A stretch of 60,155 nucleotides of DNA, from NCBI GenBank assembly GCA_904396155.1, contig CAJFOI010000019.1:1-60155 (forward strand). Reading direction: 5' to 3'. A program made the position numbers and the translations under genes. This document shows, one piece after another, positions 51,346 through 58,526 of the stretch. Origin of the DNA: Candidatus Avispirillum faecium (GTDB taxonomy: Bacteria > Bacillota > Clostridia > Oscillospirales > CAG-272). Numbering within the stretch: the stretch's first letter is position 1; each line of letters starts with the position of its first letter. A model generated the notes under the pieces. It worked only from the letters and a program-made list of their open reading frames with translations, had not been told where the DNA came from and did no database searches.

Positions 51346-51372
51346 AAGACCGGCTCTGGCCGGTCTTTTTTA
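51346..51372 (+). terminator. terminator of the VTC operon
   Basis: AAGACCGGC-TCTG-GCCGGTCTT followed by TTTT. Confidence 0.88.
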
Positions 51373-51439
51373 CTGCCCTGAGGCCGTCGCCCACATATTT
51401 CCTATTCTTCCCACATAAATCTATATAGAAGCACGGCAT

Positions 51440-51691
51440 TTAATGGCGCAGCGTACTACCTGGGGACGACTTATGTATGGAGCAGTAATTCTGCATAAGA
51501 GCACAGTAAACACCGCAGCCCTGGCAATGGCGCCCGGTACAAAAATTTTTCTCATGCTCGCGTTTTGCGCGCTCATCGATAAATCTACTGATGGTAAAAC
51601 TCCCAACGATCCCTTCACAAGTGATTGTAGTCTTTGCCTCGCACACATAAAACGGGCAAAACGCCAGCGCGTCTATTGCTTTATTTGCCAT
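51440..51691 (-). CDS. small Cys-rich protein, third gene of XRE mini-operon
   Basis: An 83-residue protein beginning MANKAIDALAFCPFYVCEAKTTITCEG. The CPFY...C...TITCEG arrangement and a second cluster CTGRHCQGCGVYC give seven or more Cys, consistent with one or two zinc sites. Similar short proteins beginning MANKA-D-L-FCPFY occur near XRE genes in clostridial genomes and prophages; function unknown. The start is behind GGGAGA. It is 19 bases downstream of the zinc-ribbon gene. Confidence 0.65.
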   Translation of the reverse strand: MANKAIDALAFCPFYVCEAKTTITCEGIVGSFTISRFIDERAKREHEKNFCTGRHCQGCGVYCALMQNYCSIHKSSPGSTLRH

Positions 51692-51710
51692 ATTCTCTGA
51701 TCTCCCTTTT

Positions 51711-51962
51711 TTAACTTCGAATCGCATCTCCCCGCTGTCCTCCATTTTTTCTACAGTGGGAACACAGCAACGTAGAGGAGGGACGTCCACAGCATATACA
51801 CTTACCAGAAACGGCGGTCGCGCATGTATTGCAGATCTGCACATGCCCGAAGGCATAAAAAGGAGGAAAAATTACAGTACCGCACACAAAGCAATGCAAG
51901 GTATCCACACATCTGCCGCAGCCGCTGCACGCTCCTGCTCCATTTACACAAATCAATGCCAT
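51711..51962 (-). CDS. small zinc-ribbon protein, second gene of XRE mini-operon
   Basis: An 83-residue protein with ten Cys in CxxC pairs: CSGCGRC, CFVCG, CNTC, CICCG, CSHC. It resembles a double zinc ribbon and no enzyme domain. The start at 51962 overlaps the end of the XRE gene by ten bases, so translation is coupled. Function unknown; such proteins could act as nucleic-acid-binding or metal-storage factors. Confidence 0.62.
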   Translation of the reverse strand: MALICVNGAGACSGCGRCVDTLHCFVCGTVIFPPFYAFGHVQICNTCATAVSGKCICCGRPSSTLLCSHCRKNGGQRGDAIRS

Positions 51963-52171
51963 GTGCCGCCCCAAAAAAGAGCAATGCATTCTTCCGGCTG
52001 CATTTTCAAAAACTGAGAAATTTTGGAAGCCTCCGAAACGGTCAGTGTTTGTCCGCCATTGCGCAGTTTCCTGTACAGTGTGCTGCGATTGACCCCCAAG
52101 GTATGGGCCAGCGCCTCCAATGTAGTGTTCTGCTCTGCAACTCTTCTCTTCAGTTCTTCCGTACAATTCAT
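51953..52171 (-). CDS. short XRE/Cro-type regulator
   Basis: A 72-residue, single-domain helix-turn-helix protein: NTTLEALAHTLGVNRSTLYRKLRNGGQTLTVSEASKISQFLKM. The HTH occupies residues ~15-45 and resembles phage-type Cro regulators. First gene of a three-gene minus-strand operon. A promoter and an inverted repeat overlapping its -10 lie just upstream, so autorepression is likely. Confidence 0.78.
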   Translation of the reverse strand: MNCTEELKRRVAEQNTTLEALAHTLGVNRSTLYRKLRNGGQTLTVSEASKISQFLKMQPEECIALFWGGTWH

Positions 52172-52189
52172 TTTTCCACTCCCTTTATG

Positions 52190-52241
52190 GTAAAATTTTC
52201 CTTATTGATTAAATTTTACTATTTTTACATAAATTTGTCAA
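52190..52241 (-). promoter_or_regulatory. promoter with overlapping operator of the XRE mini-operon
   Basis: Minus strand: TTGACA (52236-52241), 17 bases, TAAAAT (52213-52218). GTAAAATTT (52190-52198) and AAATTTTAC (52211-52219) are exact complements 12 bases apart, covering the -10 and the transcription start. Confidence 0.75.
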
Positions 52242-52267
52242 TAAGTTTTAGGCAAAAAATCAGCCAA

Positions 52268-52316
52268 TTTTGTTGCAAAAATGCAATTTTTGCCGATTTT
52301 TGTTGTAAAGATGCAA
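52268..52316. repeat. pair of 19-base direct repeats, 30-base period
   Basis: TTTTGTTGCAAAAATGCAA (52268-52286) and TTTTGTTGTAAAGATGCAA (52298-52316) agree at 17 of 19 positions. Each centres on a TTGCA-N4-TGCAA type palindrome (exact in the first). They lie between the divergent XRE and FTR-like transcripts; the rest of 52172-52523 is AT-rich with only the promoters noted. Confidence 0.65.
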
Positions 52317-52426
52317 ATTTTTGGAACATTTCATAAACATCATAGCAAGAAAGGCAGTACATTTCTCCCCCAAAAAGAAGCACCTTTCACTCTTCAAACG
52401 AATATAAAAAGAATCACTACAAAATA

Positions 52427-52468
52427 TGTGATATGGTCACAGATAAAACTCCTGTTTTTTGTTATATT
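52427..52468 (+). promoter_or_regulatory. activator-type site and -10 upstream of the FTR-like gene
   Basis: TGTGA-TATGG-TCACA (52427-52441) is a CRP/FNR-like palindrome with five rather than six central bases. TATATT (52463-52468) is a fair -10 without a good -35; the start would be near 52475, placing the site around -41. Confidence 0.45.
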
Positions 52469-52523
52469 AAATATGCAGCAAGGAGCACATCATTCATAAA
52501 CAAAAGAGAGAGGCGGTTTTCAC

Positions 52524-52730
52524 ATGTCGGTGCGGTACAACGAAAACAAGGAAGTAGTCCGCATGATCAAAGAAGGGCTGAAAAAAAACGGCGGGTATTG
52601 TCCCTGCCGAACAGAACGCACAGAAGAAACAAAATGTATTTGCAAAGAATTTCGGGAACAGATCAAGGATCCCAGTTTTTCCGGATACTGCCACTGTATG
52701 CTGTATTATAAATCAAACGAGGATGCGTAA
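52524..52730 (+). CDS. ferredoxin-thioredoxin reductase catalytic-chain-like protein
   Basis: A 68-residue protein with the FTR beta pattern: CPCR (about residues 26-29), CICKEF and YCHCMLYYK. In FTR these Cys hold a [4Fe-4S] cluster and a redox disulfide that reduces thioredoxin with electrons from ferredoxin. It is much shorter than plant FTR (about 110) and keeps the CPC, CxC and CHC motifs. The neighbour is thioredoxin, 117 bases downstream, supporting a reductase-thioredoxin pair. Whether the cluster is complete cannot be tested here. Confidence 0.82.
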   Translation: MSVRYNENKEVVRMIKEGLKKNGGYCPCRTERTEETKCICKEFREQIKDPSFSGYCHCMLYYKSNEDA

Positions 52731-52847
52731 ACTGCCCAAAATAATACATCTGATAATTCTATAACTTTGTAAAAATGCAAAACCCGCCGGGAAACCCGGC
52801 TGTATAAAAAACAATGTCTCGATTCGAGGCAAGAATGGAGAAGGAAT

Positions 52848-53159
52848 ATGTCTGTTATGCATTTGACGAAAGAAGCGTTTGAAAGTGAAGTACTGGCCAG
52901 CGAGAAGCCCGTTTTGGTGGATTTTTTTGCAACCTGGTGCGGGCCATGTATGATGGTCGCTCCCATTGTAGAAGAAATCGCGGCAGAACACCCCGAGCTG
53001 AAAATCTGCAAAGTGGATGTAGACGAGGAACCGGAGCTTGCACGGGACTTTCAGGTCATGAGTATCCCCACCCTGCTGGTTTTCAAAGGCGGAGAACTGG
53101 CAGCGAAAGCTGTAGGCGCCCGATCCAAAGAGCAGATCCTGGAAATGATTACAGGCTGA
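52848..53159 (+). CDS. trxA: thioredoxin
   Basis: A 103-residue thioredoxin with active site WCGPC (about 30-34) and the cis-Pro loop SIPTL. It reduces disulfides in target proteins. The ATG at 52848 follows GAGAAGGAAT. Usual reductant would be NADPH-thioredoxin reductase, but the FTR-like gene upstream suggests a ferredoxin-linked route. Confidence 0.95.
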   Translation: MSVMHLTKEAFESEVLASEKPVLVDFFATWCGPCMMVAPIVEEIAAEHPELKICKVDVDEEPELARDFQVMSIPTLLVFKGGELAAKAVGARSKEQILEMITG

Positions 53160-53167
53160 TCAAAAAG

Positions 53168-53210
53168 AAAAAGCCCGCTGCCGGCTCGTTGGGCCGACAG
53201 CGGGCTTTTT
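53168..53210. terminator. bidirectional terminator
   Basis: AAAAAGCCCGCTG (53168-53180) pairs with CAGCGGGCTTTTT (53198-53210), inner CGG/CCG pairing. Serves trxA and the convergent DUF4091 gene. Confidence 0.88.
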
Positions 53211-53222
53211 AACTTGCAAAGA

Positions 53223-54770
53223 TTATCCGAACAATTCTCCATATGTCTGCAAGAGCTCTTCCCGCAGCGCACGAAAGGCACGTCCGTCATAAGTGACATC
53301 ATGGAAGCTGCGCAGCCCTCTGCGGCAAAGGCTGTCTGCCAGCGCCTTGTCCTTTCCTGCGATGGCGCAGAGCATTTCATATTCCTCTGCCGATTCCCGG
53401 TGGGCCTCCAGACGCATGGACATCCACGGTTCGCCCTCCCCCGGATAGATCAACTTATCGTCTCCCGGCGGCAATATACTGGCGCTTCCCGCATTTACAT
53501 GGCGGGGACAGCTGGCAGTAAAGGGGTCCACGTCATTTTCATACACATTCACTGCCCAGTGCAGATACCCCGTGAGACCATACCGGTAATTTCCCCAGTA
53601 CAGATATCGGGTAGCCAGTAAGGGAATGTCCATAAATCGATTGATGTAACCATCATCCCGGGGGTACAGACATACGTACTGCCACACCGCATCCCCCATT
53701 TCCTTATATGCGTCAAACATCGCCTGATTCTTTTCATATTCATCGCTGCGCGGCACCCATACATCCAAAGCTCCATAGATCGGCGCGCCGGAACAGGCGT
53801 CAAAAATCTTTATCTCCGGAAAAATCCGGCGCACCATTCCGCAAACAGCCCGATAAGGCAGCGCATTGATCTCATTGGGCTCGTCGGCGATGCCGATATA
53901 AAACATGTCCCGTTCCAGCCAGCCGTTTTCCCGCAGATTTTCCCGAAGCGCGCCCAGATACTGCTGCAAATATATGTAGGCCTCATAGGAAAGCGCATCC
54001 ATGCCGCGGATCTGAATGATCGGACTATCCCACGCCTTCCGGAACCCCACACCGCTGATGTGGAATCCGGTAAAGCCCAGGGAAAGTCCTTTTTGCACCC
54101 TCCGGTTGAAGGTTGTAAAATCAAAGGCATATCGGCCCGGTCCCACATCGGTAATCTCCGGCGGGTCTACATATAGCCGGGTTTGATGCTGCCGGCGCAG
54201 CAGCTTCAGATAGCGGGTATCCATGTCTTCTGCCTGCTCCGGCTTATCCAAAAGGCCGTGCCATTTTGCCGCATTATATGGGCTGTATCCCATGGCGATC
54301 TGCAAGGTTTCTTTAGGCAGGGGCGCGCTGCACACATCAATGGTTACAGATATGCGCGCCGTCTCCTCCCCGCAGGACACGCGTATTTCTCCGGAAAATG
54401 TCCCGGCTGCATCTTCCGGCACAGGCACCGCCACATAAATGCCGACAGAGCCCTCCCGAGGCTGTGCCTGGCCCCGCCATGGACACAGACAATCGTTTAC
54501 AAGAAAGGGCGCCCGCCTCAGGCGGGCAGAAGGTAGAATTTCTTTTTCAAAGTTCGGATTGTCCTCTACCGGAATGGGGATCTGCTCATATATTTCCGCA
54601 GCAAGCGCCTGTGTATCCATCCGCACGGCAGAATCCGCCTTCCATATGTGAATCTGAAAGGTAGCCCAACTGCCCCGCAGGGCGCGCTGCCGGACGCAGG
54701 GCATTTGCGTTTCATAGCTGTGTACGTCCGGATACGTCCATTCGCAACTGTCAACGATACAATACTGCAT
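53223..54770 (-). CDS. DUF4091 glycoside-hydrolase-like protein
   Basis: A 515-residue protein without a signal peptide. A beta-sandwich-like N-terminal part (to about 150, ending VTIDVCSAPLP) is followed by a TIM-barrel-like DUF4091 region: ...LKLLRRQHQTRLYVDPPE, FTGFHISGVGFRKAW, DMFYIGIADEPNE, IKIFDACSGAPIYGALDVWVPRS, GDAVWQYVCLYPRDDGYINRFMDIPLLATRYLYWGNYRYGLTGYLHWAVN. The acidic pair in ADEPNE is where a catalytic acid could be. Substrate unknown. A promoter with TTGCAA-N17-TATGAT precedes it. Confidence 0.8.
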   Translation of the reverse strand: MQYCIVDSCEWTYPDVHSYETQMPCVRQRALRGSWATFQIHIWKADSAVRMDTQALAAEIYEQIPIPVEDNPNFEKEILPSARLRRAPFLVNDCLCPWRGQAQPREGSVGIYVAVPVPEDAAGTFSGEIRVSCGEETARISVTIDVCSAPLPKETLQIAMGYSPYNAAKWHGLLDKPEQAEDMDTRYLKLLRRQHQTRLYVDPPEITDVGPGRYAFDFTTFNRRVQKGLSLGFTGFHISGVGFRKAWDSPIIQIRGMDALSYEAYIYLQQYLGALRENLRENGWLERDMFYIGIADEPNEINALPYRAVCGMVRRIFPEIKIFDACSGAPIYGALDVWVPRSDEYEKNQAMFDAYKEMGDAVWQYVCLYPRDDGYINRFMDIPLLATRYLYWGNYRYGLTGYLHWAVNVYENDVDPFTASCPRHVNAGSASILPPGDDKLIYPGEGEPWMSMRLEAHRESAEEYEMLCAIAGKDKALADSLCRRGLRSFHDVTYDGRAFRALREELLQTYGELFG

Positions 54771-54805
54771 TGCAATATCCTCTGTTCATTTTGTTTACCT
54801 GGTTC

Positions 54806-54834
54806 ATCATAGCATAATGCAGATGGGATTGCAA
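54806..54834 (-). promoter_or_regulatory. promoter of the DUF4091 gene
   Basis: Minus strand: TTGCAA (54829-54834), 17 bases, TATGAT (54806-54811), TGC before the -10. Confidence 0.7.
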
Positions 54835-54843
54835 GCATTTGCT

Positions 54844-55986
54844 TTATAGTTTTACACTCACAGGAGCGCTCTTGCTGTCCTCCCGCCCCACAGGCGCACC
54901 GGCAGTGAGAAGCCCTGCCGCCGTATTTGCATCTTTTTGGGCCATATGAAACAAAACCTCAGACCGTCTGCGCAGTCGCATGCGTCCTTCTTCCCCTCTG
55001 GCAGAAACTTTACTACAGGCCGAAAGCAACATATCTTCCGTGAAGAAAAAGGCATCCAGGGTCGTCGTCTGTTCCAAATACTCCATGGCGCTGTCGATCT
55101 TGCAGTCATAAGAAAGGGCCACGGCAGGCGTGCCGCTGAGTGCCGCCATCAATATACAGTGCAAACGCATACTGATAACAAATCTGGCCTCGGACAAAAA
55201 GGAAGCGAGGGCTGTCGGAGACATAGAGGGAGCCATCACACCCCCACAGCGGCGGCAAACCCTTTCGCACAGGGCGCGGTCATAGGAATCCTGCATGGAA
55301 ACGAACACTGCCTGCAAGCCCTGTTCCCGCAGTTTTTCACAGGCTGCCGCTACTACATCCTCCTCAATTTTGCCATGCCGGCAGGTGCGCAGTGAAACCA
55401 CAAAATAAGGACTTTTTTCTCCAGAGAGTGACGGCAAAATCTCGGGATAGAGCAAAAAGATGGGGTCCGCACTGAGAAAGACCCGTTCCGGGTCAACTCC
55501 CATCGCAAGAACCGCGTACAGAGAATCCGGATCCCGTACGGAAATCCGATCCCCACAGTACAGCGCTTTTTGCGCACGTCTGCATTCGTGCAAAGGACCG
55601 ATGCCGTTTGCATACAAAAACACCTGTACCCCCAGAAGATGGGCAATACGAATGATAGCAGTATAATACCACAGACTCCGCCGGCTGGTAGCATCCTGGA
55701 GAAGACTGCCTCCTCCGCTGATAAGCATTCGGCAGCGCAGCAGCGCCCACAAAACAGCAAAGGGATTCTTCCTGCCTACCCTGCGAACATCCAAATTCGA
55801 TCCACAAAGACTGCTTCCTCCCGCCAGTACGCCGATTCGACATCCCGGGATCCGCTCCCGCAGTGCAGTGACAATCCGATCCAACACAGCCTCATCTCCC
55901 AGACTGCCATATCCATAATATCCGCTGAGCAATACATCGTCCCCGCCCCACACCATGCGTAAAAAGCCCCGCAACAGCTTTCTCAT
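54844..55986 (-). CDS. csaB: polysaccharide pyruvyl transferase
   Basis: A 380-residue GT-B-like enzyme that adds pyruvate ketals to wall polymers, which anchors SLH-domain proteins. Typical stretches are VLLSGYYGYGSLGDEAVLDRIV, LISGGGSLLQD, VFLYANGIGPL, ISVRDPDSLYAVLAMG and FVISMRLHCILMAALSGTPAVALSYDCKI. The start at 55986 follows GGGAGAAGGGG. No SLH gene is near. It ends 10 bases before the promoter region of the DUF4091 gene. Confidence 0.9.
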   Translation of the reverse strand: MRKLLRGFLRMVWGGDDVLLSGYYGYGSLGDEAVLDRIVTALRERIPGCRIGVLAGGSSLCGSNLDVRRVGRKNPFAVLWALLRCRMLISGGGSLLQDATSRRSLWYYTAIIRIAHLLGVQVFLYANGIGPLHECRRAQKALYCGDRISVRDPDSLYAVLAMGVDPERVFLSADPIFLLYPEILPSLSGEKSPYFVVSLRTCRHGKIEEDVVAAACEKLREQGLQAVFVSMQDSYDRALCERVCRRCGGVMAPSMSPTALASFLSEARFVISMRLHCILMAALSGTPAVALSYDCKIDSAMEYLEQTTTLDAFFFTEDMLLSACSKVSARGEEGRMRLRRRSEVLFHMAQKDANTAAGLLTAGAPVGREDSKSAPVSVKL

Positions 55987-56096
55987 ACCCCTTCTCCCTT
56001 TCTCATATGGATCTGCCTCTATTGTTGCCACGTATTTCCTCCATAATCAAAAAACAGCGGAAAAAGAGGGAACTGGGGAAATATTTCAAAAAAGAC

Positions 56097-56125
56097 TTGA
56101 CAAACTTTCTGTAAAATGCTAAGAT
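56097..56125 (+). promoter_or_regulatory. promoter of the tRNA cluster
   Basis: TTGACA (56097-56102), 17 bases, TAAGAT (56120-56125), TGC extended -10. Confidence 0.82.
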
Positions 56126-56153
56126 AGTGGGGCTGACAGTTGTTGCAGTCTGT

Positions 56154-56227
56154 GCGGGTGTAACTCAATGGTAGAGTTCCAGCCTTCCAAGCTGGCTACG
56201 TGGGTTCGATTCCCATCACCCGCTCCA
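56154..56227 (+). tRNA. tRNA-Gly (TCC)
   Basis: Acceptor GCGGGTG/CACCCGC, anticodon arm CCAGC-CTTCCAA-GCTGG with anticodon TCC, T-arm GTGGG-TTCGATT-CCCAT, and encoded CCA. Confidence 0.97.
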
Positions 56228-56279
56228 AAACAGGAATCGGCCAGGCCCGAAGCCATCGCCCAGCTTTCAGTACATTTAT

Positions 56280-56356
56280 GTGCCTTTAGCTCAGCTGGAT
56301 AGAGCAACTGCCTTCTAAGCAGTAGGTCGAGGGTTCGAATCCCCCAAGGCACGCCA
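56280..56356 (+). tRNA. tRNA-Arg (TCT)
   Basis: Acceptor GTGCCTT/AAGGCAC, anticodon stem ACTGC/GCAGT with loop CTTCTAA (anticodon TCT), T-loop GTTCGAATCC, encoded CCA. Confidence 0.97.
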
Positions 56357-56388
56357 AACGCAGTCTTTATTTATGTTTGCCGTTCCAT

Positions 56389-56466
56389 GGTGGGTGTAGC
56401 TCAGTTGGTTAGAGCGTCAGGTTGTGGCCCTGAAGGTCGTGGGTTCGACTCCCATCACTCACCCCA
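56389..56466 (+). tRNA. tRNA-His (GTG)
   Basis: Acceptor GTGGGTG/CACTCAC with one G-T pair, the extra G at position -1 (56389) facing C73, anticodon loop TTGTGGC, encoded CCA. Confidence 0.97.
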
Positions 56467-56474
56467 TACAAGAA

Positions 56475-56503
56475 CTCGGAGCCAAAAGGCTCCGAGCTTT
56501 TTT
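56475..56503 (+). terminator. terminator of the tRNA cluster
   Basis: CTCGGAGCC-AAAA-GGCTCCGAG followed by CTTTTTTAT. Confidence 0.9.
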
Positions 56504-56647
56504 ATGTATCCGGCAGGACACGCAGCGACTTTTTGTGCCTTTTTCCGATCTTTGTGCGGCTTTTTTCTTGCAAGGGAAGAAAAAGTATGGTAAGATGAAC
56601 ATAGAATCCATTTTCCCTTGTCATTTTTCCACAGTGGAGGGATATTT

Positions 56648-57265
56648 ATGAAAAATTATGTGATCACGATCAGCCGTCTGTGCGGCAGCGGCGGATCTAC
56701 CGTCGCTCGCCTTCTGGCACAAAAGCTCCAGATTCCCTTATACGACCGGCATCTGCTGTCCGAACCTGAAGGGGAAGAAAAGGATACACAACAAAGCGCG
56801 ATAACCGCCGAAAATGCCGCTTCCCTGTTTCACGCCTCCGAAAGCATTTATGCCGGAAATCCACTTCCCCCCGAGGGAAGCGAGCCTACAACAAATCGGG
56901 CGCTGTTTCAAAAGCAGGCGGGAATTATCCGTACACTGGCGGACACAACTTCCTGCATTGTCATCGGCCGCTGTGCAGACTTTGTTCTGCGGGACCACCC
57001 CAATGTGATCCGGGTCTTCATCACCTCCGACGAAAAAAGCTGTATCGCCCACGAGGCGGAACGAGTGGGTATCTCCAAGCGGGAAGCCCGCTCTCTGGTG
57101 GAAAAACACAATCATGAGCGCGCGGAATATTATCGCTATTACACCGGACAGGACTGGAGCTATGCACAAAACTACGATCTGTGCCTCAACACTGCCACCC
57201 TTTCTTACGAGGGATGTGCACAAATGGTTCTGGAATATCTAAAGCTGCGCCAAAAAACGGAATAA
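56648..57265 (+). CDS. cytidylate kinase-like P-loop protein
   Basis: A 205-residue P-loop protein of the cytidylate-kinase-like group (PF13189): VITISRLCGSGGSTVARLLAQKLQIPLYDRHLLSE at the N-terminus, IVIGRCADFVLRDHPNVIRVFITSD in the middle. The P-loop lacks the canonical GKT (SGGST), as is usual in this group, so kinase activity is doubtful. The middle NAASLFHASESIYAGNPLPPEG loop is long. Start behind GGAGGGATATTT. Monocistronic between terminators; function unknown. Confidence 0.82.
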   Translation: MKNYVITISRLCGSGGSTVARLLAQKLQIPLYDRHLLSEPEGEEKDTQQSAITAENAASLFHASESIYAGNPLPPEGSEPTTNRALFQKQAGIIRTLADTTSCIVIGRCADFVLRDHPNVIRVFITSDEKSCIAHEAERVGISKREARSLVEKHNHERAEYYRYYTGQDWSYAQNYDLCLNTATLSYEGCAQMVLEYLKLRQKTE

Positions 57266-57276
57266 AGCACCTGCAA

Positions 57277-57307
57277 AAAAAGCACCGCATCCGCGGTGCT
57301 TTTTCTT
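57277..57307. terminator. bidirectional terminator
   Basis: AAAAAGCACCGC (57277-57288), loop ATCC, GCGGTGCTTTTT (57293-57304). Serves the kinase-like gene and the convergent SleB gene. Confidence 0.9.
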
Positions 57308-57323
57308 GCAAAGTGCGCACTTC

Positions 57324-58256
57324 TCAGGCAAAAAACGTGTGATTTCCAATGGTCATCACATAAGGCCTGTTGTCAGACACCCATGTGTTTTCTGCAATTG
57401 CCTCATTCACAAAGAAAAACACATCGTCCGACACACATGCCCCGTCCAAACAAAGTTTTGCCGCAAGAATGCTCTCTTCATTCGGCGTGCAATAAATTGT
57501 CCCCGACGCCGCCGGAGAAAACTGCACCCCAGCAGACATATCGAAGATCACATCATAGATCGTATTTGGAAACTGATCGCTGCCGACCCGGTTGAGCACC
57601 ACATTGCCCACAGCAATTTTCCCCTCAAGGGGCTCCAGACCCGCCTCGGAATGGATGATCCGGGAAAGCCATAAAAGATCTTCTTCCTCATAATACGCCG
57701 CACCGCAGGTGATCGCGCCGCTGCCGGAGGCAAGGTACACCGTCCGCTCTTCCGCGTCCCACGAAACGCTACAGTCAAATGCCTTTGCGATTACGCGTAT
57801 CGGAACAAAAATCGTTCCGTTTCGATTCAAAATACCGTCCTGCACCCACAGACATCTGCCATTTGCTGTCAAATATTTCCCTTCGCTTTGCGCCGTAATC
57901 GTAAGGTTGTCCGAGACAATTACAGCTTGTCGTGCCTGCGCATCCCAATCCACCGAATGCGCGCCCATATAAAGCGAAAACTCCCGAATGCCCACATATG
58001 TGGTGTCGTTTTCCAGAAAAACTGTACCGGGGTATTCTGCGCCGTCCACACAAACCTGCGTCTGTGTTTTTTCTTCTTCCTCCAGGACGGCAGCTTGTCC
58101 CTCTTGAGGCTGTAAATGAAAAGCTTCGCCACAGTTGATGTCCGCCTGCGAAACATCCTCCGCCAGCACCGTAATACCGGAGACCGCAGTCAGCACTGCC
58201 ACCGCAAGAATCGCCATACATCGCACAAATCCACTTCGCAATTGATTTTTTAACAT
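57324..58256 (-). CDS. SleB-type cell wall hydrolase with copper amine oxidase-like domain
   Basis: A 310-residue exported protein. Signal peptide 1-32 (hydrophobic AILAVAVLTAVSGITVLA). Residues ~70-175 are two halves of the copper amine oxidase N-terminal-like fold used as wall-binding module (YVGIREFSLYMGAHSVDWDAQARQAVIV, FVPIRVIAKAFDCSVSWDAEERTVYLA). Residues ~190-310 are Hydrolase_2/SleB: LLWLSRIIHSEAGLEPLEGKIAVGNVVLNRV...FPNTIYDVIF with the catalytic Glu likely in SEAG. SleB enzymes are lytic transglycosylases that break spore cortex or wall glycan. Whether it is germination-specific or vegetative is unclear; the stalk domain is typical of clostridial wall proteins. Confidence 0.9.
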   Translation of the reverse strand: MLKNQLRSGFVRCMAILAVAVLTAVSGITVLAEDVSQADINCGEAFHLQPQEGQAAVLEEEEKTQTQVCVDGAEYPGTVFLENDTTYVGIREFSLYMGAHSVDWDAQARQAVIVSDNLTITAQSEGKYLTANGRCLWVQDGILNRNGTIFVPIRVIAKAFDCSVSWDAEERTVYLASGSGAITCGAAYYEEEDLLWLSRIIHSEAGLEPLEGKIAVGNVVLNRVGSDQFPNTIYDVIFDMSAGVQFSPAASGTIYCTPNEESILAAKLCLDGACVSDDVFFFVNEAIAENTWVSDNRPYVMTIGNHTFFA

Positions 58257-58407
58257 AAACTACCATACCTTTCTCATCATATGCAGAAAACCCCGACCTG
58301 CAAGATCTGTTTCTTTGTCTCCGCCGGGCTCTTCTCACGCAGCGTCCGGACACCGCTTTTTGATTTGTTTTTTTGCAAGCGGTCAAAAATAAATTCACAC
58401 TTTGCAA

Positions 58408-58436
58408 TTGATTTTACGGACGCATTGTAGTAATAT
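58408..58436 (+). promoter_or_regulatory. promoter of the solute-binding lipoprotein gene
   Basis: TTGATT, 17 bases, TAATAT. The 58257-58526 gap holds only this and an A/T-rich leader. Confidence 0.65.
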
Positions 58437-58526
58437 ATATGTTGTAATCCTGTAAATTATGAGCCTGTAGGCATATTTTTATACACAACCTGGAAGATTC
58501 GATAAAAAATAAGCGGGGAACGATGC

